Origin: an uncultured Bacteroidales bacterium
GTDB taxonomy: Bacteria > Bacteroidota > Bacteroidia > Bacteroidales > UBA3663
Length of the DNA: 8,142 bases
Reading direction: 5' to 3'
Assembly (NCBI GenBank): GCA_905236195.1
Contig: CAJOOX010000063.1
Coordinates: 1 to 8,142, forward strand
The translations under genes and the position numbers were made by a program. This document shows, in pieces, positions 1 to 6,251 of this stretch (positions within the stretch are counted from its first letter, which is position 1; each line of letters opens with the position of its first letter). The notes below the pieces were generated by a model. That model ran no database searches. It saw nothing but the letters and a program-made list of their open reading frames with translations, and was not told the origin of the DNA.

Positions 1-6
1 CGGAGG

Positions 7-1389
7 TCAGGGAGGAGAGAGCGGTATGCGTAACAGTCGCGGAGCCATCAGGGTCTGGGCGATGCTGCGGGTGAGGAGATAGATGAGGAAGGCGAGCCAG
101 AGACGGTGGTTGGTGTCGGAGTAGAGTTGGGAGTTCAGAGTTGAGAGTTGAGAGTTGAGAGTCAGGTATGTGACCGGATAGAAGATTTCTACGGCCACGG
201 GGAGGAAAAAGACTGCGAAGAAGAGGAGGGTGGCCCACACAATACTCCACAGCATCTGGCGTGTGGCTGTCAGTCCGATGTAGATGCCGTCCCAGGCGAA
301 GGTCGCAAATGAGGCCAGCGGAATGACTATGCCCCAGGGAAGATAGGTGCTGACGGCGGGAAGCAGCGAGACATCGTCGGTGAGGAGCCCCAATAGAGGC
401 ATTCCCCCAAAAGCGTAAATAGCCGTGAAGACAACCGCGATGAGGAAGGCCCATAGGAACAGCTGCCTTACCGCCGTGCGGAGAAGGTCAGGCCGACGTG
501 CGCCGTAGAAACGTCCGCTAAGCGCTTCTCCGGCAGCCGCAAAACCATCGGAGAAGTAGCTGAAGAGGGTGAAGAACTGCATCAGCAGCGTGTTGACAGC
601 CAGCAGCGTGTCTCCCAGCCGTGCTCCTATGGCGGTAACCGAACAGGTAACCACAATCATGAGCAGCATGCGGAAGAAGATATCCAGATTGGTCTTAAAG
701 TAGTGCGAGAGCGGGAGTGCCGGAGCGGTTGTTTCTGCCTTTTGGAACACGAACCTGTATTTTCGAATCATCAGCACCACGATGAACAACAGCCCCAGCC
801 ATTGGGAGAGCAGCGTGCCGAGAGCAATGCCCTCAATGCCCATTCCGAACCCGAAAACGAATGCGGCAGAAAGGAAGATATTGGTAAGGTTCTGGAAAAT
901 GGCAAGCCACATGGGATAGAGCGTGTTCTGCATGCCGATGAGCCAGCCGTTGACGGCAAAGAGACACAACACCGCCGGAGCGCCCCACACGCGTATATTA
1001 TAATAGGAGGAAGCCATCTGCCAAACTTCGTCGGACGGCGCGATAAGGACGTGCGCTATCTCCAGAATGGGCCATTGGAGCAGTAGGATCAACGTTCCCG
1101 CTACAAGCCCGATGCGTACGCCCAAACGGAGCACCTGGCGCTGGGCTGCAGGATTGCCAGCGCCATAGGCCTGTGCCGTGAGTCCGGACGACGAGATGCG
1201 CAGGAAGTTGAAGATCCAATAGACCATGTTGAAGATGAGGCCGCCTACACTGACAGCACCCAGCACTGCCGCCGCTCCGTGGGCAGAGGGCGTATGGCCG
1301 GCTATCGCCAAATCGACGATACCGAGCAGGGGAACGGTGATGTTGGTGAGGATGGCGGGAACAGCCAGTCGCAGAATCTGTTTGTGCAT
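7..1389 (-). CDS. MATE-family multidrug/Na+ efflux transporter (DinF-like)
   Basis: The product is a 460-residue, very hydrophobic inner-membrane protein that should export cationic or toxic compounds in exchange for Na+ or H+; the substrate is unknown. Its N-terminus (PAILTNITVPLLGIVDLAIAG, about residues 11-31) and the segment around residues 64-76 (RISSSGLTAQAYG) match the DinF branch of MATE transporters. About twelve membrane helices fall in two halves, joined near residues 208-235. The ATG at 1389 precedes this conserved start directly. It lies 27 bp after argD on the same strand, but a strong terminator sits between them, so expression probably depends on readthrough or a promoter inside argD. 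One oddity is that residues about 410-423 (LNSQLSTLNSQLY) are encoded by a 7-bp tandem repeat and fall in the loop before the last helix. Family membership is clear; the substrate and any link to arginine are not. Confidence 0.92.
   Translation of the reverse strand: MHKQILRLAVPAILTNITVPLLGIVDLAIAGHTPSAHGAAAVLGAVSVGGLIFNMVYWIFNFLRISSSGLTAQAYGAGNPAAQRQVLRLGVRIGLVAGTLILLLQWPILEIAHVLIAPSDEVWQMASSYYNIRVWGAPAVLCLFAVNGWLIGMQNTLYPMWLAIFQNLTNIFLSAAFVFGFGMGIEGIALGTLLSQWLGLLFIVVLMIRKYRFVFQKAETTAPALPLSHYFKTNLDIFFRMLLMIVVTCSVTAIGARLGDTLLAVNTLLMQFFTLFSYFSDGFAAAGEALSGRFYGARRPDLLRTAVRQLFLWAFLIAVVFTAIYAFGGMPLLGLLTDDVSLLPAVSTYLPWGIVIPLASFATFAWDGIYIGLTATRQMLWSIVWATLLFFAVFFLPVAVEIFYPVTYLTLNSQLSTLNSQLYSDTNHRLWLAFLIYLLTRSIAQTLMAPRLLRIPLSPP
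123..162. repeat. 7-bp tandem repeat (agagttg) inside the MATE gene
   Basis: The plus strand reads agagttg, ggagttc, agagttg, agagttg, agagttg, agagt: about 5.7 copies of a 7-bp unit, with the second copy diverged at two bases. It stays open in the MATE frame and encodes repeated LNSQLST-type peptide. Similar CTCAACT heptamer tracts are, from memory, common between genes in Bacteroidales. Because 7 is not a multiple of 3, gain or loss of one unit would shift the frame. Confidence 0.9.
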
Positions 1390-1402
1390 TGCAGTTGATA
1401 GT

Positions 1403-1431
1403 AAAAAGGCCCTGCATCAATGCAAGGCCTT
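1403..1431 (-). terminator. Intrinsic terminator of the arg operon, overlapping the argD stop
   Basis: Read on the minus strand, AAGGCCTTGCAT (1431-1420) pairs with ATGCAGGGCCTT (1417-1406), giving up to 12 bp with a single G-U pair, followed directly by five T (1407-1403). The argD stop codon TGA (1419-1417) sits at the hairpin apex and the 5' arm encodes its last residues. This is a textbook rho-independent terminator shape. Only 13 bp remain before the MATE start codon. Confidence 0.85.
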
Positions 1432-2547
1432 GTTGAATCTGTCGAGGAAGAGGTCGCAATCGGCCTGGGTGAGACAGAGCGGGGGAAGGAGCCTGAGCGT
1501 AGAAGTGCCGGCAGCTCCTGTGAAGACGTGCTGTTCGTAGAGCAGGCGCTGACGGATTTCCTTCATGGAACCCTCGAACTCGATGCCTATCATCAGACCG
1601 CGGCCACGCAGCTCCTTGAGGCCGGGAATATTCATCCCCTTGAGACCCTGCATGAGATATTCGCCCATGCGAGCGGCATTCTCCACAAGGTTTTCGTCCC
1701 GGATGATGTCAAGTACTGTGCATGCCAGAGCACAGCCGAGATGGTTGCCGCCGAAGGTGGTACCCAACTGTCCATAGACCGGAGTGAAGTCGGGCGAGAT
1801 AAGGACGCCGGCAAAGGGATAGCCGTTGGCGATACCTTTGGCCACCGTGATGAGGTCGGGGCGGATGCCGTAGTACTGGTGGGCAAAGAATTTGCCGCTG
1901 CGTCCGTAGCCTGACTGAATCTCGTCGAGGATAAGTTTTGCGCCGGCCTTGTGCGTCTCAGTCTGGAGCTGCTGCATAAATGTAGTGTCCGGAATGTGGA
2001 TGCCTCCGACACCCGAGATACCCTCGATGATGACAGCTGCCACATCGCCGCCGGAGAGTTCGCGACGTACTGCCTCAATGTCGTTGAGGGGCAGGAAGGT
2101 GACAGGTGTCGAGAGATTGAAGGGTGCCTGGATCTTGGGATTGTCGGTCACACGTACCGCACCCGAGGTGCGTCCGTGAAAGGCGTGGGAGAATGCGATG
2201 ACTTTTTTCTTGCCAGTTGCAAAAGATGCCAGTTTCAGCGCGTTCTCGTTGGCTTCTGCTCCCGAGTTGATGAGGAAGAGCTGATAGTCGTCATAGCCGG
2301 AAATCTTTCCCAGCTTCTCGGCCAGGCGTACCTGAAGCGGATTCTTGACCGAATTACTGTAGAATACGAGTTTGGCAGCCTGTTCCTGCATCGCCTGCAG
2401 ATAGCGGGGATGGGAATGGCCGATGGAGATTACGGCGTGTCCGCCGTAGAGGTCCAGATATTCTGTGCCCTTTTCGTCGAACACTCGGGTGCCTTTACCA
2501 TGATTGACCGTTATGTCGAAAAGGGGATATACGTCGAATAGTTTCAT
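1417..2547 (-). CDS. argD: N-acetylornithine (or N-succinylornithine) aminotransferase
   Basis: This PLP-dependent class III aminotransferase converts N-acylglutamate semialdehyde plus glutamate into N-acylornithine and 2-oxoglutarate in cytoplasmic arginine synthesis. Its 376 residues match the family length. Visible motifs are NSGAEANE (94-101), the cofactor-binding aspartate in DEIQSGYGRSGKFFA (D208), the Schiff-base lysine K237 in ITVAKGIANGYP, and GTTFGGNHLG (262-271). The ATG at 2547 lies 3 bp after the argC stop, as TAA-TTT-ATG, so translation is probably coupled. It is the last arg gene of the operon, and its 3' end forms part of the terminator. In Bacteroidetes the acyl group may be succinyl, because the Bacteroides fragilis carbamoyltransferase acts on N-succinylornithine; the sequence alone does not decide this. 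Related class III enzymes are alternatives, but the argC neighbour argues for argD. Confidence 0.95.
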   Translation of the reverse strand: MKLFDVYPLFDITVNHGKGTRVFDEKGTEYLDLYGGHAVISIGHSHPRYLQAMQEQAAKLVFYSNSVKNPLQVRLAEKLGKISGYDDYQLFLINSGAEANENALKLASFATGKKKVIAFSHAFHGRTSGAVRVTDNPKIQAPFNLSTPVTFLPLNDIEAVRRELSGGDVAAVIIEGISGVGGIHIPDTTFMQQLQTETHKAGAKLILDEIQSGYGRSGKFFAHQYYGIRPDLITVAKGIANGYPFAGVLISPDFTPVYGQLGTTFGGNHLGCALACTVLDIIRDENLVENAARMGEYLMQGLKGMNIPGLKELRGRGLMIGIEFEGSMKEIRQRLLYEQHVFTGAAGTSTLRLLPPLCLTQADCDLFLDRFNKALH

Positions 2548-2550
2548 AAA

Positions 2551-3522
2551 TTAAAAGCCTATGGGTTTGAGACGGAGTCCGGTGTCTTCGGGAAGTCCGA
2601 ACATGAGATTCATGTTCTGCACAGCCTGTCCCGCAGCACCCTTGAGGAGGTTGTCGATGGTGGAAACCATGAGGAGCTGGTCTTCGAATTTATCGACATA
2701 GACGAGTGCCTTGTTGGTGCCGACAATCTGTTTCATGTCGGGCGCCGACGAGACAACATGCGTGAAGACAGCATCGGAGTAGTAGTTGCTGTAAACCTCC
2801 TGAACCTCTTCGAGAGAAGCATCGCAGCGCGTGTAGGCGGTCACAAAGATGCCGCGGGCAAAGCAGCCGCGCTGGGGTACAAAGAGAAGACGGCCGGAGT
2901 AGTCGGTCTCGAGTTTGTGGAGCGTCTCGTTGATTTCGAGCAGATGCTGGTGACGGAAAGTCTTATAGATGGAAATGTTGTCGGAACGCCACGAGAAATG
3001 GGTTGTTGCCGAAGGCTTGACACCGGCGCCTGTCGAACCCGTGATGCCGTTGACGTGAACATCGTCGGAAACGAGTCCGTTGGCAAAAGCGGGAAGCAGT
3101 GCCAGCTGTATGCAGGTGGCGAAACAGCCGGGATTGGCTACATGACAGGCTCCCGAGATGCGATGACGCTGAAACTCAGGCAGGCCGTAGATGAAATCGT
3201 GGTTGCCGGCCAGACGGAAATCCTGAGCCAAATCGACGATGCGGCAGTTCTCGGGAATTTCGCTGCCATGAGCCTCCATGAATTTGAGGCTGTCGCCGTG
3301 AGCCGTGCAGAAGAAGAGCACGTCGATATCATTGAAGGGCAGCTGGTCGGTGAACTTCAAGTCCGTATCGCCTATCAGACCGCTGTGTACCTGCCAGACA
3401 GGATTGCCGGCATTCGACTGGGAGTTGACAAACGCAATCTCCACTTCGGGGTGGTTGACGAGGATGCGCAGCAGTTCGCCTGCCGTATATCCCGCGCCAC
3501 CGATGATTCCAACACGTATCAT
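2551..3522 (-). CDS. argC: N-acetyl(succinyl)-gamma-glutamyl-phosphate reductase
   Basis: This enzyme reduces N-acyl-gamma-glutamyl phosphate to the semialdehyde with NADPH, the step before ArgD. The 323-residue product opens with the dinucleotide-binding loop IIGGAGYTAGELLRIL (6-21). The catalytic cysteine is C133 in VANPGCFATC, and GITGSTGAGVKPSATTHFSW follows as the usual substrate-binding stretch. I chose the ATG at 3522: an upstream in-frame TTG at 3531 would add only three residues (M/L-S-N), whereas MIRVGIIGGAGYTAGE is the usual family start. The gene begins 30 bp after the pspC-type gene and ends 3 bp before argD. The leader just upstream has a GTCAAAT direct repeat. As with argD, the natural substrate may carry a succinyl group. 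Confidence 0.95.
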   Translation of the reverse strand: MIRVGIIGGAGYTAGELLRILVNHPEVEIAFVNSQSNAGNPVWQVHSGLIGDTDLKFTDQLPFNDIDVLFFCTAHGDSLKFMEAHGSEIPENCRIVDLAQDFRLAGNHDFIYGLPEFQRHRISGACHVANPGCFATCIQLALLPAFANGLVSDDVHVNGITGSTGAGVKPSATTHFSWRSDNISIYKTFRHQHLLEINETLHKLETDYSGRLLFVPQRGCFARGIFVTAYTRCDASLEEVQEVYSNYYSDAVFTHVVSSAPDMKQIVGTNKALVYVDKFEDQLLMVSTIDNLLKGAAGQAVQNMNLMFGLPEDTGLRLKPIGF

Positions 3523-3537
3523 ATTTGACAATTTGAC
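3523..3537. repeat. Short direct repeat (atttgac x2) in the argC leader
   Basis: atttgac occurs at 3523-3529 and again at 3531-3537, one base apart, directly before the argC ATG. It may be a remnant of the short tandem tracts common in Bacteroidales intergenic DNA, or a chance repeat in AT-rich leader. No function is implied. Confidence 0.4.
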
Positions 3538-3552
3538 TATTATACGATTTAC

Positions 3553-3735
3553 TTACCTTTTAGGGGCGAGGAGCCAGAGCAGGATGTAGGCGAGCAGCCC
3601 CGTTCCGAATCCGAAAATCAGGATGAGGAATGCCACTCTCACCAGCAGGGAATCTATGCCGAAATACTCGGCGATGCCGCCGCATACACCGGCAACCTTC
3701 TTGTCGGAGTTCGAAAGATAGAATTTCTTTTCCAT
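3553..3735 (-). CDS. Small PspC-domain membrane protein
   Basis: The gene encodes 60 residues that are almost entirely one PspC domain. After a short charged start (MEKKFYLSNSDKK) comes the signature VAGVCGGIAEYFGID (14-28), then a hydrophobic membrane segment at about 32-56 and the basic end APKR. In enteric bacteria PspC belongs to the phage-shock envelope-stress system; stand-alone small versions like this are widespread in Bacteroidetes and their role is not defined. The start codon lies 3 bp after the argG stop (TAA-ACA-ATG) and argC begins 30 bp downstream, so it is embedded in the arginine operon and should be co-transcribed. Nothing in the protein suggests an arginine function, so its placement is unexplained. 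The domain call is firm; the role is not. Confidence 0.88.
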   Translation of the reverse strand: MEKKFYLSNSDKKVAGVCGGIAEYFGIDSLLVRVAFLILIFGFGTGLLAYILLWLLAPKR

Positions 3736-3738
3736 TGT

Positions 3739-4941
3739 TTATCTTTCTTCGTCGGGATGAGCACCATAGTAAACGCGCAGGGGCGTAGAGGAAACCTTGA
3801 TAAACCCTTTGGCCTCTTCGGCAGTCCAGCCGCGCTGCATTTCGCCGTATTCGCCCAATTTCGACTTGGTGAGATCATCGTCGCTATCGACACCGACGGT
3901 CTGGAAGCCGTAGGGACGGAGTTGAAGAATGGCGGTACCGTTGACGTTCCGCTGCGACGAGGTGAGCATCGCTTCGATATCGGGCATGACGGGTTCGAGA
4001 TACTGGCTCTCGTGTAGGAACATGCCGTACCAGTTGGCCACCTGATCCTTCCAGTACTGTTGCCACTTGGAGAGTGTGGATTTCTCGAGCAGACGATGCG
4101 CCTCGATGATGAGTTTCGGAGCCGCGGCCTCAAAACCTACGCGGCCCTTGATGCCGATGATGGTATCGCCCACGTTGCAGTCACGGCCGATAGCGTAGCT
4201 GGCACCGATTTCTTCAATCTTCTGGATGGCCGCAATCTTGTCGTCATAGTGAACGCCGTTGACTTCCACAATCTCGCCCTTTTCGAATTTGATTTTGAGT
4301 TCGGAGGTGGGCTCTTGGGCGGTAACATGCTTGAGATAAGCCTCCTCGGGCAGACCCTGGGTGGGGTCAAGCAACTCGCCGCCGCAGATGGATGTACCCC
4401 AGATGCCTACATTGTACGAATATTTGAGTTTCGTGAAATCGGCAAAGTATCCGTGGGCGTTGAGGTAATCGACCTCCTCCTTGCGTGTCAGCGATTTGTC
4501 GCGGGTGAGGGTGATGATTTCAACACCGGGAGCCATCACGAGGAACGTCATGTCGAAGCGTATCTGGTCATTGCCGGCACCCGTCGAACCATGGGCGATG
4601 GCATCGGCACCAATCTCTTTGGCATAGCGGGCGATGGCGATGGCTTGGAAGATTCGTTCGCTGGAAACCGAGATGGGGTAGCAGTTGTTGCGGAGCACGT
4701 TGCCGAAAATCATGTATTTCAGACTCTTGGCATAATACTCCTGAGTAACGTCAAGCGTCACATATTTTGTAGCACCCAGCTTGTAGGCGTTCTCTTCGTT
4801 CGTTTTCAACTGTTCAGCACTGAAGCCGCCCGTGTTGGCGCAGGCTGCGTGAACTTCGTACCCCTTTTCCTTGGCGAGGTACATTACCGTATAACTTGTA
4901 TCCAAGCCGCCACTGTAGGCGACAACTACTTTCTTTGCCAT
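3739..4941 (-). CDS. argG: Argininosuccinate synthase
   Basis: ArgG condenses citrulline and aspartate with ATP to give argininosuccinate, the next-to-last step to arginine. The 400-residue product has the ATP-pyrophosphatase loop YSGGLDTSY (9-17) near its N-terminus. It also has HGSTGAGNDQIRFD (117-130), the citrulline/aspartate-binding stretch, and YSYNVGIWGTSICGGEL (174-190). The length is normal for the family and no key segment is missing. The ATG at 4941 is 3 bp after the GNAT gene stop (TAA-TAT-ATG), and the pspC-type gene starts 3 bp after its own stop, so it sits in a tightly packed operon. A long open frame on the opposite strand (about 4060-4959) is a shadow without recognisable features. 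Confidence 0.97.
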   Translation of the reverse strand: MAKKVVVAYSGGLDTSYTVMYLAKEKGYEVHAACANTGGFSAEQLKTNEENAYKLGATKYVTLDVTQEYYAKSLKYMIFGNVLRNNCYPISVSSERIFQAIAIARYAKEIGADAIAHGSTGAGNDQIRFDMTFLVMAPGVEIITLTRDKSLTRKEEVDYLNAHGYFADFTKLKYSYNVGIWGTSICGGELLDPTQGLPEEAYLKHVTAQEPTSELKIKFEKGEIVEVNGVHYDDKIAAIQKIEEIGASYAIGRDCNVGDTIIGIKGRVGFEAAAPKLIIEAHRLLEKSTLSKWQQYWKDQVANWYGMFLHESQYLEPVMPDIEAMLTSSQRNVNGTAILQLRPYGFQTVGVDSDDDLTKSKLGEYGEMQRGWTAEEAKGFIKVSSTPLRVYYGAHPDEER

Positions 4942-4944
4942 ATA

Positions 4945-5535
4945 TTAAATTTTATCTAAATCTTCGAGTTTCTCGTTAGGATGTTCTTTGGGGTCATAAA
5001 GCATTGCGGTACAGATGCAACGCTTGAAATTAGTGCGGGTGAGAACGTCATAATTTACGCAGCTCTGACATCCGCGCCAGAAGGCCATGTCGTCGGTGAG
5101 TTCTTCAAATGTGACGGGACGGTAGCCCAGTTCGTTGTTGATTTTGAGAACTGCAGCGCCCGACGTGATGCCGAAGAGCTTGGCCTGAGGGAAGATGCGT
5201 CGCGAATAGCAGAACGAGAAACGTTTGATACGGGACGCAAGACCGAGACCTCGGTATTTGGGTTTGACAATCAGACCGGAATTTACGACGAACTGTTTGT
5301 TGCTCCATGACTCGATGTAGCAGAATCCGGCAAAATCGGTGCCGCAAAGGGCAATAATAGCTTTGCCCTCAATCATCTTCTGTGCTACGTAATCGGGAGA
5401 ACGGCGGGCAATACCTGTGCCGCGTGCTTTGGAGGATTCTTCAATGACGTCCAGAATTTCCTGAACATAGTGGATATGTTGCTTTCCGGCGATATAGATT
5501 TTGATCTCCGGCTTCTTTTCAACTTCTGAATCCAT
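4945..5535 (-). CDS. GNAT-fold acyltransferase, probable glutamate N-acyltransferase of the arginine pathway
   Basis: The 196-residue product has a GNAT fold. Beta-strand 4 and the acyl-CoA-binding loop are at about 86-105 (GLIVKPKYRGLGLASRIKR, with the R-x-x-G-x-A pattern), and a GNAT-like NNELGYRPV follows at 133-141. Its place between argR and argG makes it the best candidate for the first arginine step, transfer of acetyl or succinyl from CoA to glutamate. I recall genetic work in Bacteroides thetaiotaomicron giving this role to the gene beside argR, but cannot verify it here. A C-terminal extension carries C156-x2-C159 and C173-x-C175 (CQSC, CIC), unusual for a GNAT and suggestive of metal binding. 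The start at 5535 is the only ATG near the 5' end. It is not E. coli-type ArgA, which also has a kinase-like domain. The fold is fairly sure; the substrate is inferred from context. Confidence 0.82.
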   Translation of the reverse strand: MDSEVEKKPEIKIYIAGKQHIHYVQEILDVIEESSKARGTGIARRSPDYVAQKMIEGKAIIALCGTDFAGFCYIESWSNKQFVVNSGLIVKPKYRGLGLASRIKRFSFCYSRRIFPQAKLFGITSGAAVLKINNELGYRPVTFEELTDDMAFWRGCQSCVNYDVLTRTNFKRCICTAMLYDPKEHPNEKLEDLDKI

Positions 5536-5556
5536 GATGTTTAATAAATGTACTTG

Positions 5557-5580
5557 CTTTTAAAAATGTTTGTTTAAAAG
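5557..5580. repeat. AT-rich inverted repeat between argR and the GNAT gene
   Basis: CTTTTAAA (5557-5564) and TTTAAAAG (5573-5580) form a perfect 8-bp inverted repeat with an 8-base spacer. It lies in the 68-bp gap after argR (5536-5603). No TAnnTTTG promoter box is seen in this gap, so argR and the downstream genes are probably one transcript. The hairpin has only one G-C pair and no following T-run, so a terminator is unlikely. An operator or a weak processing hairpin is possible. Confidence 0.45.
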
Positions 5581-5603
5581 AGCAAAAACAGACGGTGTTT
5601 GCC

Positions 5604-6101
5604 TTAATGCCGGAATCCGTACTTGCTCTGGTTGTTGAGCTGGGTGAGCAGGTCTACCAGTTCATCGACAACCTGTGCCATCGTATAGCCGCCGCGCGGA
5701 ATTACGAGCACAGTATCATCTCCGGCCAGGGTTGCCATTACGCTGGGGAGCGCAGCGGCGTCAAGGTCGGCTGCCACTCCCGACGCATAGCCGGTCGTGG
5801 TGCGGATGACAATCATGACACTCGAGTTTTCGATGCTGAGAATATGCGGAATCTTGGGGATGAGGAGACTTCCGGGCTTCTCGTTGCTACTGGCTGCATC
5901 CTCAGGCATCATGTAGATGTAGCCGCCGTCGCGCATGGCGACTTTGACAATCTGCATCTGTTTCAAGTCACGGCTCAGGGTGGCTTGGGTCACTTTGATG
6001 CCTCGGGCAGAAAGGGCTTTGAGAAGTTCCTCCTGACTGTCGATTTTGCTGTTGTGGATTACCTCGCGAATATGGGTAATCCTTTCTTTTTTACTCTTCA
6101 T
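5604..6101 (-). CDS. argR: Arginine repressor
   Basis: ArgR is an arginine-responsive hexameric DNA-binding protein that represses arginine genes. The 165-residue product has an N-terminal winged helix (about 1-70) with DSQEELLKAL (21-30) and recognition helix TQATLSRDLK (38-47). The C-terminal hexamerisation and arginine-binding domain (about 78-155) contains TTGYASGVAADLDAA (102-116) and LAGDDTVLVI (125-134), whose GDDT supplies the aspartates that contact arginine. I start at ATG 6101. A frame open to an ATG at 6215 would add 38 non-conserved residues and would run through a good promoter box, so it is not the real start. It heads the arg operon, 68 bp before the GNAT gene, which fits autoregulation. 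Related AhrC has the same fold and role. Confidence 0.95.
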   Translation of the reverse strand: MKSKKERITHIREVIHNSKIDSQEELLKALSARGIKVTQATLSRDLKQMQIVKVAMRDGGYIYMMPEDAASSNEKPGSLLIPKIPHILSIENSSVMIVIRTTTGYASGVAADLDAAALPSVMATLAGDDTVLVIPRGGYTMAQVVDELVDLLTQLNNQSKYGFRH

Positions 6102-6113
6102 TGTTTGACGATG

Positions 6114-6123
6114 TTTTCGAAAA
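6114..6123. promoter_or_regulatory. Palindrome TTTTCGAAAA in the argR leader
   Basis: This perfect 10-bp palindrome lies between the predicted argR -7 box and its start codon, near the expected transcription start. That position suits a repressor site, for instance ArgR acting on its own gene, but it does not match the enterobacterial ARG box (TGAAT-N4-ATTCA) and could be chance in AT-rich DNA. Confidence 0.3.
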
Positions 6124-6131
6124 AAGTGTTG

Positions 6132-6139
6132 CAAAGATA
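6132..6139 (-). promoter_or_regulatory. Predicted argR operon promoter (-7 box TATCTTTG)
   Basis: On the minus strand the sequence is TATCTTTG, an exact match to the Bacteroidetes sigma-ABfr -7 consensus TAnnTTTG. A -33-like TTTC lies about 20 bases upstream, one base off TTTG. Transcription would begin near 6125, giving a leader of roughly 25 nt before the argR ATG at 6101. The spacer contains the palindrome TTTGCAAA (6147-6154). Confidence 0.65.
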
Positions 6140-6201
6140 CAGCTTTTTTGCAAATTACAGAAAGAAAAAGCAAGAAATTTACATATTTTTCGCAAAAAGA
6201 G

Positions 6202-6243
6202 GCAAATTCTGACATTATTATGAGTTTTTTATGCAGAATTTGC
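6202..6243. repeat. 10-bp inverted repeat between purN and argR
   Basis: GCAAATTCTG (6202-6211) and CAGAATTTGC (6234-6243) are perfect inverted copies with a 22-base spacer. Read on the minus strand, the second arm is followed by CTCTTTTT, so it could be a weak purN terminator; the large loop and 40% GC stem argue against a strong one. Alternatively it is a pair of protein-binding half-sites upstream of the argR promoter, with arm centres 32 bp (about three helical turns) apart. A third GCAAATT copy lies at 6150-6156. Confidence 0.55.
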
Positions 6244-6251
6244 TTCTTATT

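Noticed and set aside
123..162. CRISPR array or insertion-sequence end
   Set aside because: The unit is only 7 bp with no spacers, no terminal inverted repeats and no transposase nearby; it is a simple tandem repeat.
2758..3528. A 256-codon plus-strand open frame opposite argC
   Set aside because: It is antisense to a well-supported argC with intact catalytic motifs, and no family is recognisable.
4060..4959. A 299-codon open frame on the plus strand opposite argG
   Set aside because: It lies wholly antisense to a clear argG, shows no recognisable motif, and fits a shadow frame caused by G+C-rich codon use.
6102..6215. A 38-residue N-terminal extension of ArgR from ATG 6215
   Set aside because: The extension crosses a TATCTTTG promoter box and inverted repeats and is not ArgR-like; ATG 6101 gives the normal length.
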